This document shows, one piece after another, positions 9,703 to 23,802 of a stretch of DNA of 64,000 nucleotides. Each line of letters begins with the position of its first letter. The first letter of the stretch is position 1. Both the position numbers and the translations under genes were made by a program. The DNA is from Bacillus sp. JCM 19034 (GTDB lineage Bacteria > Bacillota > Bacilli > Bacillales > Bacillaceae_D). The stretch is from NCBI RefSeq assembly GCF_001310635.1, contig NZ_BAXR01000007.1:1-64000 (forward strand), in the 5' to 3' direction. The notes beneath the pieces were generated by a model. It had not been told where the DNA came from, ran no database searches, and saw only the letters and a list, made by a program, of their open reading frames with translations.

Positions 9703-9732
9703 TAGCATGAGCATCTTATGTAAAATTCATGC
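9703..9732 (-). promoter_or_regulatory. Sigma-G promoter of the germinant receptor operon
   Basis: On the minus strand GCATG (9728-9732) and CATGCTA (9703-9709) are separated by 18 nt. Both elements fit the sigma-G consensus (GMATR and CATNMTA) and lie about 40 nt upstream of the A gene. Germinant receptor operons of B. subtilis are sigma-G dependent, so motif and context agree. Confidence 0.68.
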
Positions 9733-9775
9733 AAAACATACCTAATAAAAATGCGAAGCACCTTTATTAGGTATG
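9731..9775 (-). terminator. Terminator of the GMC oxidoreductase operon
   Basis: CATACCTAATAAA and TTATTAGGTATG form a stem whose 5' arm includes the last codons and stop of the upstream gene, followed by TTTT. It separates the oxidoreductase unit from the germination operon promoter. Confidence 0.75.
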
Positions 9776-11214
9776 ATTTAATAAATCTTTAATAATGGTA
9801 TCTCCTGTACGCAAACTCAAAGATATCGTTGTTAAAGTTGGGTTCGCACCTAGACTAGGTAATACACTATTATCTGCTATCCATAGCCCTTTAACTCCGT
9901 GAACAGCACATGTTGAATCGACAACCGAATGAGCTGGATCGATTCCCATTCGACACGTTCCAGATTCATGATAATCACTACCAGGAACCGTTAAACAAAG
10001 AGGTTCATCCTTCTCGACGTCTACCCCAATTTCCGCTCCAATTGTTTGAATCATTTTTTCTGTGTCAGTTAATGCTTTCTTAAGAATTTGCTTATCTAGC
10101 GGGCTACTTTGATAAAAGGTTACTATTTTATTATTTTTTATTGTCACTCTATTTCTAAAACGTGAGAGTACCTTTGAAAATCCGTAAAACCCTACTTGTC
10201 TATCAGCTTCAGGAAAAACTTGAACGAAATACGGAGCCTCAGGCCGCTGACGTATAAAGCACGGTGTCATTTCAGAGAATAGATCTCCAACTTCTTCTGA
10301 GGTGAAAGCTTTCATTTTGAAAAATGTATGTTTCGTTAAATAATGACCGACGGGTACATGGGTAAGCGATGATTGTAGCAATATACGAGGAGTTTGAAAG
10401 GTATTTGCAGCTAATACTACTCTTTTTGATCTAATTTGATGGCTACGTTTATAACGATCGACTACCTCAACACCTTGAACTTGATCACCATTCATTAACA
10501 CCTTTTGAACAGGAGAGTGGATAGCAATATCAAACTCTCTTTCACCTAAAGCAGCTCCAATTAGCGTTAAAGAACTAGAAAACACATCCGGAAGAGCTCT
10601 TCCTCCTGCCATTCTAGTCTTGCCGCAAAAGGCATAATATGAGCTGGATAGTTCGCTTGCCATAATTGCTGTAGAAACAAATTTGTTTCCGCAGTTGTTG
10701 ATGGTTCTTGTACATATAAAAGCTGTTCAGCAAGTTCGTAATATGGTTCAATATCGTCATATGATATTGGCCAAAATGTAAACTCAAACGGTTGAAAGCG
10801 GACAGAGACACCACCCCAAATGATAGCTTTACCACCAAAACCGATTAACTCTTTCGTTGCTGGTAAATCTGGTTCACCAATTGGACGACTTATATCATCA
10901 TTAAAACGATATGCATCCTGTCTTCCTTCTAGCGTTGGAATATTATTAACATGTGTGGGGATATATAGTCCCCCCGCTTCAACGATCGCTACTTTTTTAT
11001 CTGCTAACCCTTCTTCTTGGGCAATTTTCCATGTTACCGCACTCCCACCAGCACCCGTTCCAACAATGATTAGATCATATTCCTGTTCGGCCATTTCTTC
11101 AATCGGAGTTAAGGATACCCACGTATGTAATGGCTCATCAGGTCGATCTTGCGGACATGTTGGAATGTTGTTTATTTGCCATTCTTCAAACTGAGAAAAA
11201 GAGTTTTGATTCAT
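9767..11214 (-). CDS. GMC-family FAD oxidoreductase (1-nt frameshift)
   Basis: Flavin-dependent alcohol or sugar dehydrogenase of the glucose-methanol-choline family. The FAD-binding Rossmann motif is DLIIVGTGAGGSA (residues ~47-59). A GGKAIIWGG segment follows, and the C-terminal GMC domain contains SDYHESGTCRMG with the catalytic histidine region, then ADNSVLPSLGANPTLT. The frame breaks near 10590; a restored C joins EEELFPDVFSSSLTLIG, giving about 482 residues. The ATG at 11214 overlaps the preceding stop (ATGA) and has GGAGG upstream, so the pair is translationally coupled. No signal peptide is seen. The substrate is unknown; pairing with a TIM-barrel isomerase suggests sugar or sugar-derivative oxidation. 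Confidence 0.85.
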
Positions 11215-12011
11215 TTGTAACGATTCCTCCCCCTCCACTTTTTAATAAAGTCACTATTTTGCTTAGCACTCTCTAATGGCGGACGGCTGAAATGCTCCTG
11301 TTCTACAAAATAATAATCAACTCCGAAGCGTTCAAGTTGCTTCAATACAAATCGATAGTCAATGACACCATGATTTAACTCAGTTGTTTCTCCTTCTTCA
11401 TTCATTTCTTTTATATGGACGAGCGGAACTTGACCTTTGTATTTTTCTAATATTTCTAACAGGGAGAAACCTGCTTTATACGTCCAATACAAATCAATTT
11501 CTAACTTCATGTTATTGCCTACCTCATCAAGAAGACGATCAATAATAAGTTCACCTGTTGGCAAGCGTTCAAATTCTTCTAGATGATTGTGATAAGCCAA
11601 TTGTAAACCAGCATCTATGATGTTTTTAGCTATTTCCTTTAACGATTTGCTCAATTGATGGAGCCTTGCTTCATTTTGGAGATGACTAGGATCCATCCAG
11701 GGGATAACGATATATTGTAATCCGATCACTTTTGCATAATTAATTTGACCGTGTAAATCGTTGATTAAATCCTCATAGGGAATATGTGCGGAAGGAGCTT
11801 TCAAAACTGCATCTTGCAAGTATCTATTCATTATTTCAGCAGGTATATTATAAAATCCAGCAAACTCCACTGTTTTATACCCCATTGAAGATAGTTCTCT
11901 TAACGTTTGTAGTGGCTGTGATTCAAATTCTTTTCGAACAGAGTAAAGTTGAATACCTGGTGGGGCTGGTTCAGTCTCAGATAAGCGATTTCCATTATAA
12001 CGAAAACGCAT
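11211..12011 (-). CDS. Sugar phosphate isomerase/epimerase (xylose-isomerase-like TIM barrel)
   Basis: A 266-residue protein of the AP endonuclease 2 / xylose isomerase-like superfamily. Barrel-end motifs with likely metal ligands are visible: YKTVEFAGFY, LAYHNHLEEFER, LEIDLYWTYKAG and VPLVHIKEMNEEG, with a final FVEQEHF. Such enzymes bind a divalent metal and isomerise, epimerise or cleave sugars and their keto forms. The stop overlaps the start of the GMC oxidoreductase, so the two probably act in one pathway. The start at 12011 has GAAGAGGTGACAAAC just upstream. The exact reaction is not assignable. Confidence 0.85.
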   Translation of the reverse strand: MRFRYNGNRLSETEPAPPGIQLYSVRKEFESQPLQTLRELSSMGYKTVEFAGFYNIPAEIMNRYLQDAVLKAPSAHIPYEDLINDLHGQINYAKVIGLQYIVIPWMDPSHLQNEARLHQLSKSLKEIAKNIIDAGLQLAYHNHLEEFERLPTGELIIDRLLDEVGNNMKLEIDLYWTYKAGFSLLEILEKYKGQVPLVHIKEMNEEGETTELNHGVIDYRFVLKQLERFGVDYYFVEQEHFSRPPLESAKQNSDFIKKWRGRNRYK

Positions 12012-12160
12012 CGTTTGTCACCTCTTCTGAAATGGCTCATTATTTATTTGTATCAATGAATAGATGCATTTAGAACTACAATAATGAAGTTTCCTTCTCT
12101 CTCATTAATGCAGGGTTCCTCTTGATTTCTTACCGAATTCGCACCTGATACCTCACCATT

Positions 12161-12203
12161 CAAAAAAGCCTTAAGAGAGATCATTCATCCCTCTTAAGGC
12201 TTT
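12161..12203 (-). terminator. Terminator after eno
   Basis: A long stem, AAAGCCTTAAGAGGGA with TCTCTCTTAAGGCTTT, followed by a T-rich tail on the minus strand, 13 nt after the eno stop. It ends the six-gene glycolytic operon. Confidence 0.9.
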
Positions 12204-12215
12204 AGCAACATCTAA

Positions 12216-13511
<1,296 letters not shown>

Positions 13512-13546
13512 TCATTCACTCCTTAAATTTGTTTATTATATTATTT

Positions 13547-17041
<3,495 letters not shown>

Positions 17042-17086
17042 AGTGATTACCCCCTTCAATATGCTTACGTTAGAAAACAACGGAAA

Positions 17087-17115
17087 GAGGAGGAGAAATA
17101 TCCTTCCACCTCCTC
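17087..17115 (-). promoter_or_regulatory. Intercistronic hairpin between gapA and pgk
   Basis: GAGGAGG and CCTCCTC arms close a stem in the 93-nt gap between gapA and pgk. There is no good T tract, so it is not an obvious terminator. It could act as an attenuator or protect the gapA message end, which would fit the higher abundance of gapA transcripts known in B. subtilis. Function inferred only. Confidence 0.35.
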
Positions 17116-17134
17116 TACCTACTACTTCTATCTA

Positions 17135-18208
<1,074 letters not shown>

Positions 18209-19242
18209 CTATTCATGTGGTAAAGCCAAAAGAGAAACAGCTGCAGCTTCGTCGGTAATTAATACATCACTAGGACGATAATTCATAAAGGCAGATATTG
18301 CTTCAGCCTTTGAATGTCCACCAGCAATGGAAATGACATACTTTTCATCATTTTCTAAATCATCAAGCTGCAATCCGATCGTTCTTTGTTTATGAATCGG
18401 CTTCCCGAAACGATCAAAATAAAAACCAAACGCTTCTCCGACAGCATTCTCATCCACAAGCTTATCAACAAATGAATGTTGTGATTGGCGGCGAAGGGCC
18501 ATTGTCTTTGCATCTCCAATTCCGTGAATAACGGTTGAAGCTGATTTAATCAGATTTAGGATATCCTGTAAAGAAGGTTCTAATACAAGAGAGGCATAGG
18601 CTTCTTCACTAATTTGTTCAGGGACGTGTAGTAAACGGTACTTAGCACCTGCACGACTTGCTAGTTTAGCACTAATCGTATTCGCTTGATTTTCAACTTG
18701 TTCACCTAGTCCACCTCGTGCCGGGATAAACGTCACATTTTCCATTTTCGGATCTGGTGTCATCATATCAGCGACAGCAGCTAGTGTTGTCCCACCATGA
18801 CTGCTACAACATCATTGGGATTTAAACGTAACTTTAGCAAATGGATACAAGCACGTCCAAGTTCTTTTTTTACCCACTCATCCTCATCACTATTACCTGC
18901 CACGATGAACACTCGTTTTACTCCATAACGTCTTTCCAAGCTTTTTTCAAGATCCCGCAATCCAAGAAGTTCCTTCATTACTTCTTCTAGCGTTAAAAAA
19001 AGCTGTTCTCCTTCCGAAGTAATACTCATCCCAGCAGATGCAAAATGAACAAGACCTTGATCTTTTAAGAACGTTACTTCTTTCCTTAAAACTCGTTCAG
19101 AAAGCTGTAGGTTTTGTGCTAAACTTCTTCGCCCAATCGGTTGCATCAATTTTATGTATCGAATAATTCTATAGCGCTTGATCAACACATCAAGCAAATC
19201 GGGCATTAATTTCCGTTGAATGTCTAGTATTCGTTTGATCAC
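18209..19242 (-). CDS. cggR: Central glycolytic gene regulator CggR (1-nt frameshift)
   Basis: DeoR/SorC-family repressor of the glycolytic operon; fructose-1,6-bisphosphate relieves repression in B. subtilis. The N-terminal region holds a winged helix (GRRSLAQNLQLSERVLRKEV). The C-terminal sugar-binding domain includes FIPARGGLGEQVENQANTI and KSASTVIHGIGDAKTMA. The frame breaks near 18795. Restoring one G gives VVAVMGGTTLAAVADMMTPDP, the conserved joining segment, and about 344 residues. The start is GTG at 19242, with AAAGGATG upstream. A tandem CggR operator lies 25 nt upstream. Confidence 0.93.
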
Positions 19243-19266
19243 GAGTCAAGCATCCTTTCATATATG

Positions 19267-19302
19267 GACTAAAATTGTCCCGCATAGACGTTTGATGTCC
19301 CG
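19267..19302 (-). promoter_or_regulatory. Tandem CggR operator
   Basis: The minus strand reads CGGGAC-N6-CGTC-N4-CGGGAC-N6-AGTC. This reproduces the known B. subtilis arrangement CGGGACN6TGTCN4CGGGACN6TGTC, including both spacers, with single changes in each TGTC half. It lies between the promoter region and the GTG start of cggR, where bound repressor would block transcription. Confidence 0.88.
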
Positions 19303-19368
19303 ATTACTGTATAAAAAGAGAACCTAAAGCCCATCCTTATAGTAACAAGGATGAAGCTATTACACAAG

Positions 19369-19620
19369 TTAAATTTCGCTAATTTTCGATTGTAATCGCT
19401 TTAATATTCTATTTTCTGAAATTTGTCCAAAATCAACCTCTTCACCGTCGATTTCAACAACAGGTATCATTAATTGATATTTTTCCAGCAACTCCTCATC
19501 ATGATAAATATCAATTAGCTTTATATTGAAATCATATTGCTCCTTTAAACGTTCTATTTGAGCAATCGCTTTATCGCATAACGGGCAATGTTGTTTGGAA
19601 TAGATAATAATTTCTAGCAT
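19369..19620 (-). CDS. Glutaredoxin-like thiol protein
   Basis: An 83-residue thioredoxin-fold protein with the redox motif CPLC in IIIYSKQHCPLCDKA (residues ~12-15), a conserved cis-proline region (LMIPVVEIDGEEVDFG) and a short C-terminal helix. It belongs to the glutaredoxin-like DUF836 group that commonly lies next to cggR in Bacillaceae. A role in thiol-disulfide exchange is inferred from the motif; no partner is visible. The stop codon is about 65 nt before the CggR operator. Confidence 0.83.
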   Translation of the reverse strand: MLEIIIYSKQHCPLCDKAIAQIERLKEQYDFNIKLIDIYHDEELLEKYQLMIPVVEIDGEEVDFGQISENRILKRLQSKISEI

Positions 19621-19641
19621 ATCGTACCCACCTTATTTCAT

Positions 19642-19683
19642 AAAAGGATGTCTCGTACAACATGATGAGACATCCTTTTTTTC
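19642..19683 (-). terminator. Terminator of the ABC transporter cassette
   Basis: AAAGGATGTCTC and GAGACATCCTTT form a 12-bp stem, with A- and T-rich flanks on both sides. It lies 30 nt after the restored stop of the last cassette gene and could work in both directions. Confidence 0.8.
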
Positions 19684-19713
19684 TATTTTACTTCTATTTT
19701 TTCACGAGTCAAC

Positions 19714-20192
19714 TTACTCTTCATCAACCATCATATGAAAATTGGAATCCGCACTTATCTCTGTATTTAGAGGTACTTCAATAACGATTGCATTTTGATA
19801 ATTATACGAAGTACCGAATCCCCACTCATTAAATTTCGAGGGTGTTCAGAAAATTGACTTATAATCAACTCTTGTTCTTCTCCAGCAATCGTAAATTCAA
19901 TTTCTGCTGATCTTATAATCACTAATTCATTTTCAATTAATTCAATGGAAGGAGTAAACCGATCATCATCAATTATATTACCATTTAAATTAAAATCAGT
20001 TGAATAGAACGTGACATCAATCACACCATCTTCCTTCTCTTTTTCATAAATATAAATGTTATCAACCATATTTTCATTGTCTGACCTTATGATAAATTCA
20101 TGACCGGAATGATAGTCAAACGACCACTGCTCCTGTATATATGGTTCTAATTTATCTAACTGCCGTTTGAAAAGAGCTTCATATACCGACAT
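19714..20192 (-). CDS. Uncharacterised protein at the end of the ABC cassette (1-nt frameshift)
   Basis: I do not recognise a family. With one A restored in the run at 19834-19836 the product is about 159 residues, acidic and without a signal or membrane segment. Landmarks are QWSFDYHSGHEFIIRSDN, YIYEKEKEDGVIDVTFYSTDF and the C-terminal NAIVIEVPLNTEISADSNF. The alternating hydrophobic pattern suggests a mostly beta protein. It starts 5 nt after the small membrane gene. A good Shine-Dalgarno is present only about 17 nt upstream, so the start is less certain. Position implies a link to the transporter; function unknown. Confidence 0.6.
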
Positions 20193-20197
20193 ATTCT

Positions 20198-20401
20198 CTA
20201 TAGGTACATCTCCTCCACCCGTTCAAAATCTGCTGTCGTATCCGGAATCAAACTATACGTTACAACTGAACCGAGCAATATGACTACGTATACCGCAATG
20301 AGCCATTTCATCACCTTACCACCAACATAGGTAGGGATTTTCGTAAAACCAATAAGCAAGACAAGAATCATAATTATCGGAAGTAAACTGAGGAACACCA
20401 T
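20198..20401 (-). CDS. Small two-TM membrane protein
   Basis: 67 residues with two hydrophobic helices (LSLLPIIMILVLLIGF and WLIAVYVVILLGSVVTYSLI) and an acidic C-terminus (DFERVEEMYL). The start overlaps the permease stop (TAATG), so it is translationally coupled. It is not a recognised family, but small membrane proteins of this kind accompany YtrA-regulated ABC transporters. Confidence 0.65.
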   Translation of the reverse strand: MVFLSLLPIIMILVLLIGFTKIPTYVGGKVMKWLIAVYVVILLGSVVTYSLIPDTTADFERVEEMYL

Positions 20402-21150
20402 TATTGTCTAACCTCCAATCGTTTTGAAATCAACGATGTTAGTAAAAACAAGGCGAGAATAATAGTGACTGACTTAATGAAAAATTGGTTGAACGATGAT
20501 TCTTGAAAGTAAAATTTAATCAACGTTTTAAAAATCGGCGATTGTGGATGCTCAGTTAAATAAAATAATCCCCCAACAAAAAGCACCGGAATAAAAATCG
20601 CAAATAGCCGATTCCATTGGACGAATAAACCAATCGTATACCCAATCATTGCAACAACAAACATATATAAAAAGCTTGCTCCAAAACCAATTGCATATTC
20701 CGTTAAGCTAACCGTAGCACGATAATAGATCTCGGCTTCACTTGTAAAATAGGTAATTGATTTTATGAATATGCCAGCTAACATGGTTGTCATACTAGCA
20801 AATAAACTGACCGTAATCAGATAATATATATTCGCAAGATGACTACTCATGCGAGTAGCAATAAAGGTATAATCATCATAGCGATACGCTTTCGTTGTCA
20901 TCAAAATCGCCGTAATAAACGACCATAAAATCGTAAAAATAACAACGATATCACTACTATATATTTGTGCTTTAATAGAAATCCCTATAGAATCCATAGA
21001 ATGATAATAATTTGTCGTACTGACAGCTAACAAGATTGCAAATATTTGCAATATGATCAAAGTCAGAATTGACCCCATATAAGAGCGTATTTTAAAGGCA
21101 TATTGTTTTTTGACAACATCAAGAAAATGAACGTTCACTAAAGACATCAT
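20401..21150 (-). CDS. ABC transporter membrane protein (ABC-2-like)
   Basis: About 249 residues with six predicted transmembrane segments, e.g. SYMGSILTLIILQIFAILLAVS, IVVIFTILWSFITAILM and LFAIFIPVLFVGGLFYL. This is the topology of a permease serving a YtrB-type ATPase. I place the start at 21150, where AAGGAGG lies 5 nt upstream; the frame is open 26 codons further upstream into the ATPase gene. It overlaps the ATPase by 32 nt. The substrate is unknown. Confidence 0.78.
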   Translation of the reverse strand: MMSLVNVHFLDVVKKQYAFKIRSYMGSILTLIILQIFAILLAVSTTNYYHSMDSIGISIKAQIYSSDIVVIFTILWSFITAILMTTKAYRYDDYTFIATRMSSHLANIYYLITVSLFASMTTMLAGIFIKSITYFTSEAEIYYRATVSLTEYAIGFGASFLYMFVVAMIGYTIGLFVQWNRLFAIFIPVLFVGGLFYLTEHPQSPIFKTLIKFYFQESSFNQFFIKSVTIILALFLLTSLISKRLEVRQ

Positions 21151-22037
21151 CAATACCTCCTTCCGACGTTTTCGTGATATAAACACACATTTCGTTTGCC
21201 GGTACTGCCGATATGTCGAGCCCTTCATTCTTCATTTGCCCAAGTTCTTCTTTCGTAAAGCTATTTTCAATCGTTACCGACGTCCAGCCACGACCGACTG
21301 TATTTTCACTGTAGACGTTTTTTCCTATTAGCCACTTTTTAAGTGTGTCTTTTTGACCAGAAATTTGAATTGCCATTTCTCTCAGCTCATCGATCGGAAC
21401 GTGTAATAACTTCTTTCCTTCATGAATTAGTAAGACATCTTCAAGTATATCTTCAATTTCTTCAAGATGATGGCTAGACAATAGAATCGTTCTTGGGTGT
21501 GCTAAGTATTCTTTCATTAATGCACGGTAAAAATCTGTCCGTACAGATGCATCCATTCCTGTAGTTGGTTCATCAAAGATCGTTAACGGACAACGAGCAC
21601 ATAAGCCAATAATCGCATTAAATGTACTACGTTTCCCTTTCGATAGTTTGTGATGACTTTGACTTGGTTGAAATTGAAAATAATCAAATAAACGCTCTGC
21701 CAGCTCACGATCCCAATTCGGATAGAATTTTGCTGCAAACACTAGAATTTCTTTAATCGTTAACAAATTAGGAAACTCATTTGATCATCAACAAATATCG
21801 AATTCGCCGAAACAAATAAGTTATCATAAGCTCTTTTTGAGAAAACGTTAATCTGACACTTGTCGGCCTTGTTAGTCCAACTAATAGCTTTAACAAAGTC
21901 GTTTTTCCCGCACCATTTAAGCCAATCACTCCTGTAATCGTATGTTCTTTAATAGAGAAAGAGAGCCCCTGTAACGCTTGTGTTTTACGAAATGTTTTTG
22001 TCACAGCTTCACAAGAAATAACATCCATTCCATTCAC
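21119..22037 (-). CDS. ABC transporter ATP-binding protein (YtrB-like), two frameshifts
   Basis: The Walker A motif is GLNGAGKTT (residues ~38-46), the signature is a variant HKLSKGKRSTFNAIIGL (LSKGK where LSGGQ is usual), and Walker B is LTIFDEPTTGMD, followed by LSSHHLEEIEDIL. Two single-base deletions are evident, near 21857 and 21771. With both restored the middle reads GQINVFSKRAYDNLFVSANSIFVDD, then MSFPNLLTIKEIL, typical for the YtrB/EcsA-like class, about 306 residues. The start may be GTG at 22037 or, with better Shine-Dalgarno spacing, ATG at 22028. Confidence 0.82.
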
Positions 22038-22410
22038 CCCTTTAGCTTTTGATCCGCCTCTTTAATCATTTCAATAAGTTCTTCTAATTCAACATGAACA
22101 TGCTTTGCTTCAATTACTAAGTCATCTATTAATTGCTGCAAGCGTAATGACTTTCTTCGATTAAGAATGATCTCCTCTGCCTTTACTGAAACAAACATTC
22201 CTAGCCCCCGCTTTTTGTATAAAATTTCTTCATCCGCTAATCGATTTAACCCTTTTGCCGCAGTTGCTGGGTTAATCGTAAACATGTCAGCTAACTGATA
22301 CTGTGAATAAACTTTGTCATGCGTAACTAGATTCCCATTTAAAATTTCCGTTTCAAGCCATTCTGAAATTTGGATGTACAACGGTTTCCCGTTTCATGGT
22401 CAAGGATCAT
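22034..22410 (-). CDS. GntR-family regulator, YtrA subfamily (1-nt frameshift)
   Basis: Winged-helix repressor of about 125 residues with a short C-terminal helical dimerisation tail, the YtrA layout. Sequence: MILDHETGKPLYIQISEWLE after restoring one A in the run at 22385-22387, then the recognition helix region MFTINPATAAKGLNRLADEEILYKKRGLGMFVS. The stop overlaps the start region of the ATPase (GTGA). YtrA-type regulators usually repress their own ABC transporter operon and respond to cell-wall stress, so local autoregulation is likely. Confidence 0.85.
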
Positions 22411-22442
22411 CTACCCCACCTCTCTTCACCACTATTATAGTG

Positions 22443-22458
22443 CATTACTGTTGTAATG
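22443..22458 (-). promoter_or_regulatory. Candidate operator and -10 of the GntR/ABC cassette
   Basis: A perfect CATTAC-N4-GTAATG inverted repeat lies 33 nt upstream of the gntR start. A TATAAT sequence adjoins it on the minus strand side (within 22433-22440). The palindrome would cover the -35 to spacer region, a logical place for autoregulation by the YtrA-type protein. The -35 itself is poor. Confidence 0.5.
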
Positions 22459-22462
22459 TAGT

Positions 22463-22676
22463 ATATAATAATTCATTAGAAAAGACAATACAATTACAAT
22501 GATTTAAGCTAAATTCGAATCATGTGAGTTGCTTTTTTTTTAGAATAGCTTGTAACGTGCGATACCGATGCTTCCTCAAGCCTGATCACGTCTGTTTAAG
22601 AATTTTGCCATCTTAAGATTAAAGTAGAGCGTTTTTCTGTTTACATTAAGCAAAATTCGGTTATCATGAAAGCAGG
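22463..22676. other. Intergenic region before clpP regulatory sites
   Basis: About 210 bases with a T9 tract but no clear gene, RNA fold or repeat that I can support on either strand. Confidence 0.4.
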
Positions 22677-22699
22677 GTTTAAATATATAAATAGGGAAT
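22677..22699 (+). promoter_or_regulatory. Possible sigma-B promoter upstream of clpP
   Basis: GTTTAA (22677-22682) and GGGAAT (22694-22699) resemble sigma-B elements, but the 11-nt spacer is short and GGGAAT is imperfect. B. subtilis clpP has a sigma-B promoter upstream of its sigma-A one, which is the reason for listing it. Confidence 0.35.
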
Positions 22700-22721
22700 A
22701 TATATTATAGAAGGCTTATCA

Positions 22722-22751
22722 TTTGACCTTCTTTGACCTTTTGGGTATGAT
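22722..22751 (+). promoter_or_regulatory. clpP sigma-A promoter overlapped by a CtsR operator
   Basis: TTTGACC-TTC-TTTGACC (22722-22738) is the complement of GGTCAAA-N3-GGTCAAA, the exact CtsR heptad repeat. The first TTGACC serves as -35 and TATGAT (22746-22751) as -10 with a 17-nt spacer. CtsR would therefore block RNA polymerase until heat or protein stress inactivates it. Confidence 0.92.
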
Positions 22752-22830
22752 TAGTACATAAGGATAAAGTGACGAACTCATTTGTTGCTTTATAAAGAAG
22801 AAATAAAGAAATTCAAGGAGGAATGGAACG

Positions 22831-23411
22831 ATGAATTTAATCCCTACAGTTATTGAACAAACAAACCGTGGTGAACGTGCATATGACATTTACTCACGCT
22901 TATTAAAAGATCGAATTATTATGTTAGGTAGTGCGATTGATGACAATGTCGCGAACTCAATTGTTGCTCAACTTTTATTTTTACAAGCAGAAGATCCAGA
23001 AAAAGATATTTCCATTTACATTAACAGTCCTGGTGGTTCTATCACAGCAGGAATGGCTATTTATGACACAATGCAATTCATTAAGCCAAAGGTATCTACC
23101 ATTTGTATCGGTATGGCAGCATCTATGGGTGCATTTCTACTTGCTGCTGGTGAAAAAGGCAAACGTCATGCCCTTCCTAACAGTGAAGTGATGATTCACC
23201 AACCACTTGGTGGAACTCAAGGTCAAGCATCTGATATTCAAATTCACGCAAAACGAATTCTTGAAATGCGTGAAAACTTAAACAAAATTTTAGCTGAACG
23301 TACAGGTCAACCGTTAGAAGTGATTGAACGTGATACAGATCGTGATAACTTCATGACTGCTGAAAAGCCAAAGATTACGGTCTAATTGACAGTGTGATTC
23401 CTGCAAAATAA
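22831..23411 (+). CDS. clpP: ATP-dependent Clp protease proteolytic subunit (1-nt frameshift near the end)
   Basis: Tetradecameric serine peptidase core used with ClpX, ClpC or ClpE; it also degrades tmRNA-tagged proteins. The catalytic serine is in [14 protein letters not shown] (near residue 98), the histidine in VMIHQPLGG (near 123) and the aspartate in ERDTDRDNF (near 172). The frame breaks at an AAAA run (23363-23366). With one A added the end reads [16 protein letters not shown] and the stop is at 23409-23411, 193 residues in total. AAGGAGG precedes the ATG. Confidence 0.96.
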
Positions 23412-23477
23412 ATGAAATTCTCCAGATCAGAAGTGCGTTAAACATGCGGTACTGATCTATAGCCAGTAATGAATAAA

Positions 23478-23505
23478 GACGGCTTCTTGATGAAGTCGTC
23501 TTTTT
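23478..23505 (+). terminator. clpP terminator
   Basis: GACGGCTTC and GAAGTCGTC stem with a TTGAT loop, followed by T5. It ends transcription 66 nt after clpP and also separates it from the convergent crh gene. Confidence 0.87.
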
Positions 23506-23516
23506 CTCTACTTTAT

Positions 23517-23771
23517 TTATTCAGTTTCAATAAATTTCACTAACGCTTCTAACGCCTCTTCCTCATCTTGACCATCAACATGAAGAGTGAGCTCTGTTTC
23601 CGGGCTAATCGCTAAGCTCATAAGACCCATAATACTTTTCGCACTCACCTTTTTTGTATCTTTAATGATGAACACATCTGAAGAAAAGCGGTTCGCTTCC
23701 TGAACAAATAAAGCTGCTGGTCTAGCTTGTAACCCTGTTTTGCGGTTAACAACGACTTTTTTTTCAATCAT
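23517..23771 (-). CDS. crh: HPr-like protein Crh
   Basis: An 84-residue HPr paralogue that, when phosphorylated on Ser46 by HPr kinase, acts as CcpA corepressor. The segment KTGLQARPAALF has glutamine where HPr has its phosphorylatable His15, so it cannot serve in PTS phosphotransfer. KSIMGLMSL contains the conserved Ser46. These two features separate Crh from PtsH. It is the last gene of the yvcI-rapZ-yvcK-whiA-crh cluster; the kinase gene hprK is in this window near 39 kb. Confidence 0.95.
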   Translation of the reverse strand: MIEKKVVVNRKTGLQARPAALFVQEANRFSSDVFIIKDTKKVSAKSIMGLMSLAISPETELTLHVDGQDEEEALEALVKFIETE

Positions 23772-23802
23772 TATGTTCTCCTCCCTTCAATAACCTACTA
23801 GT

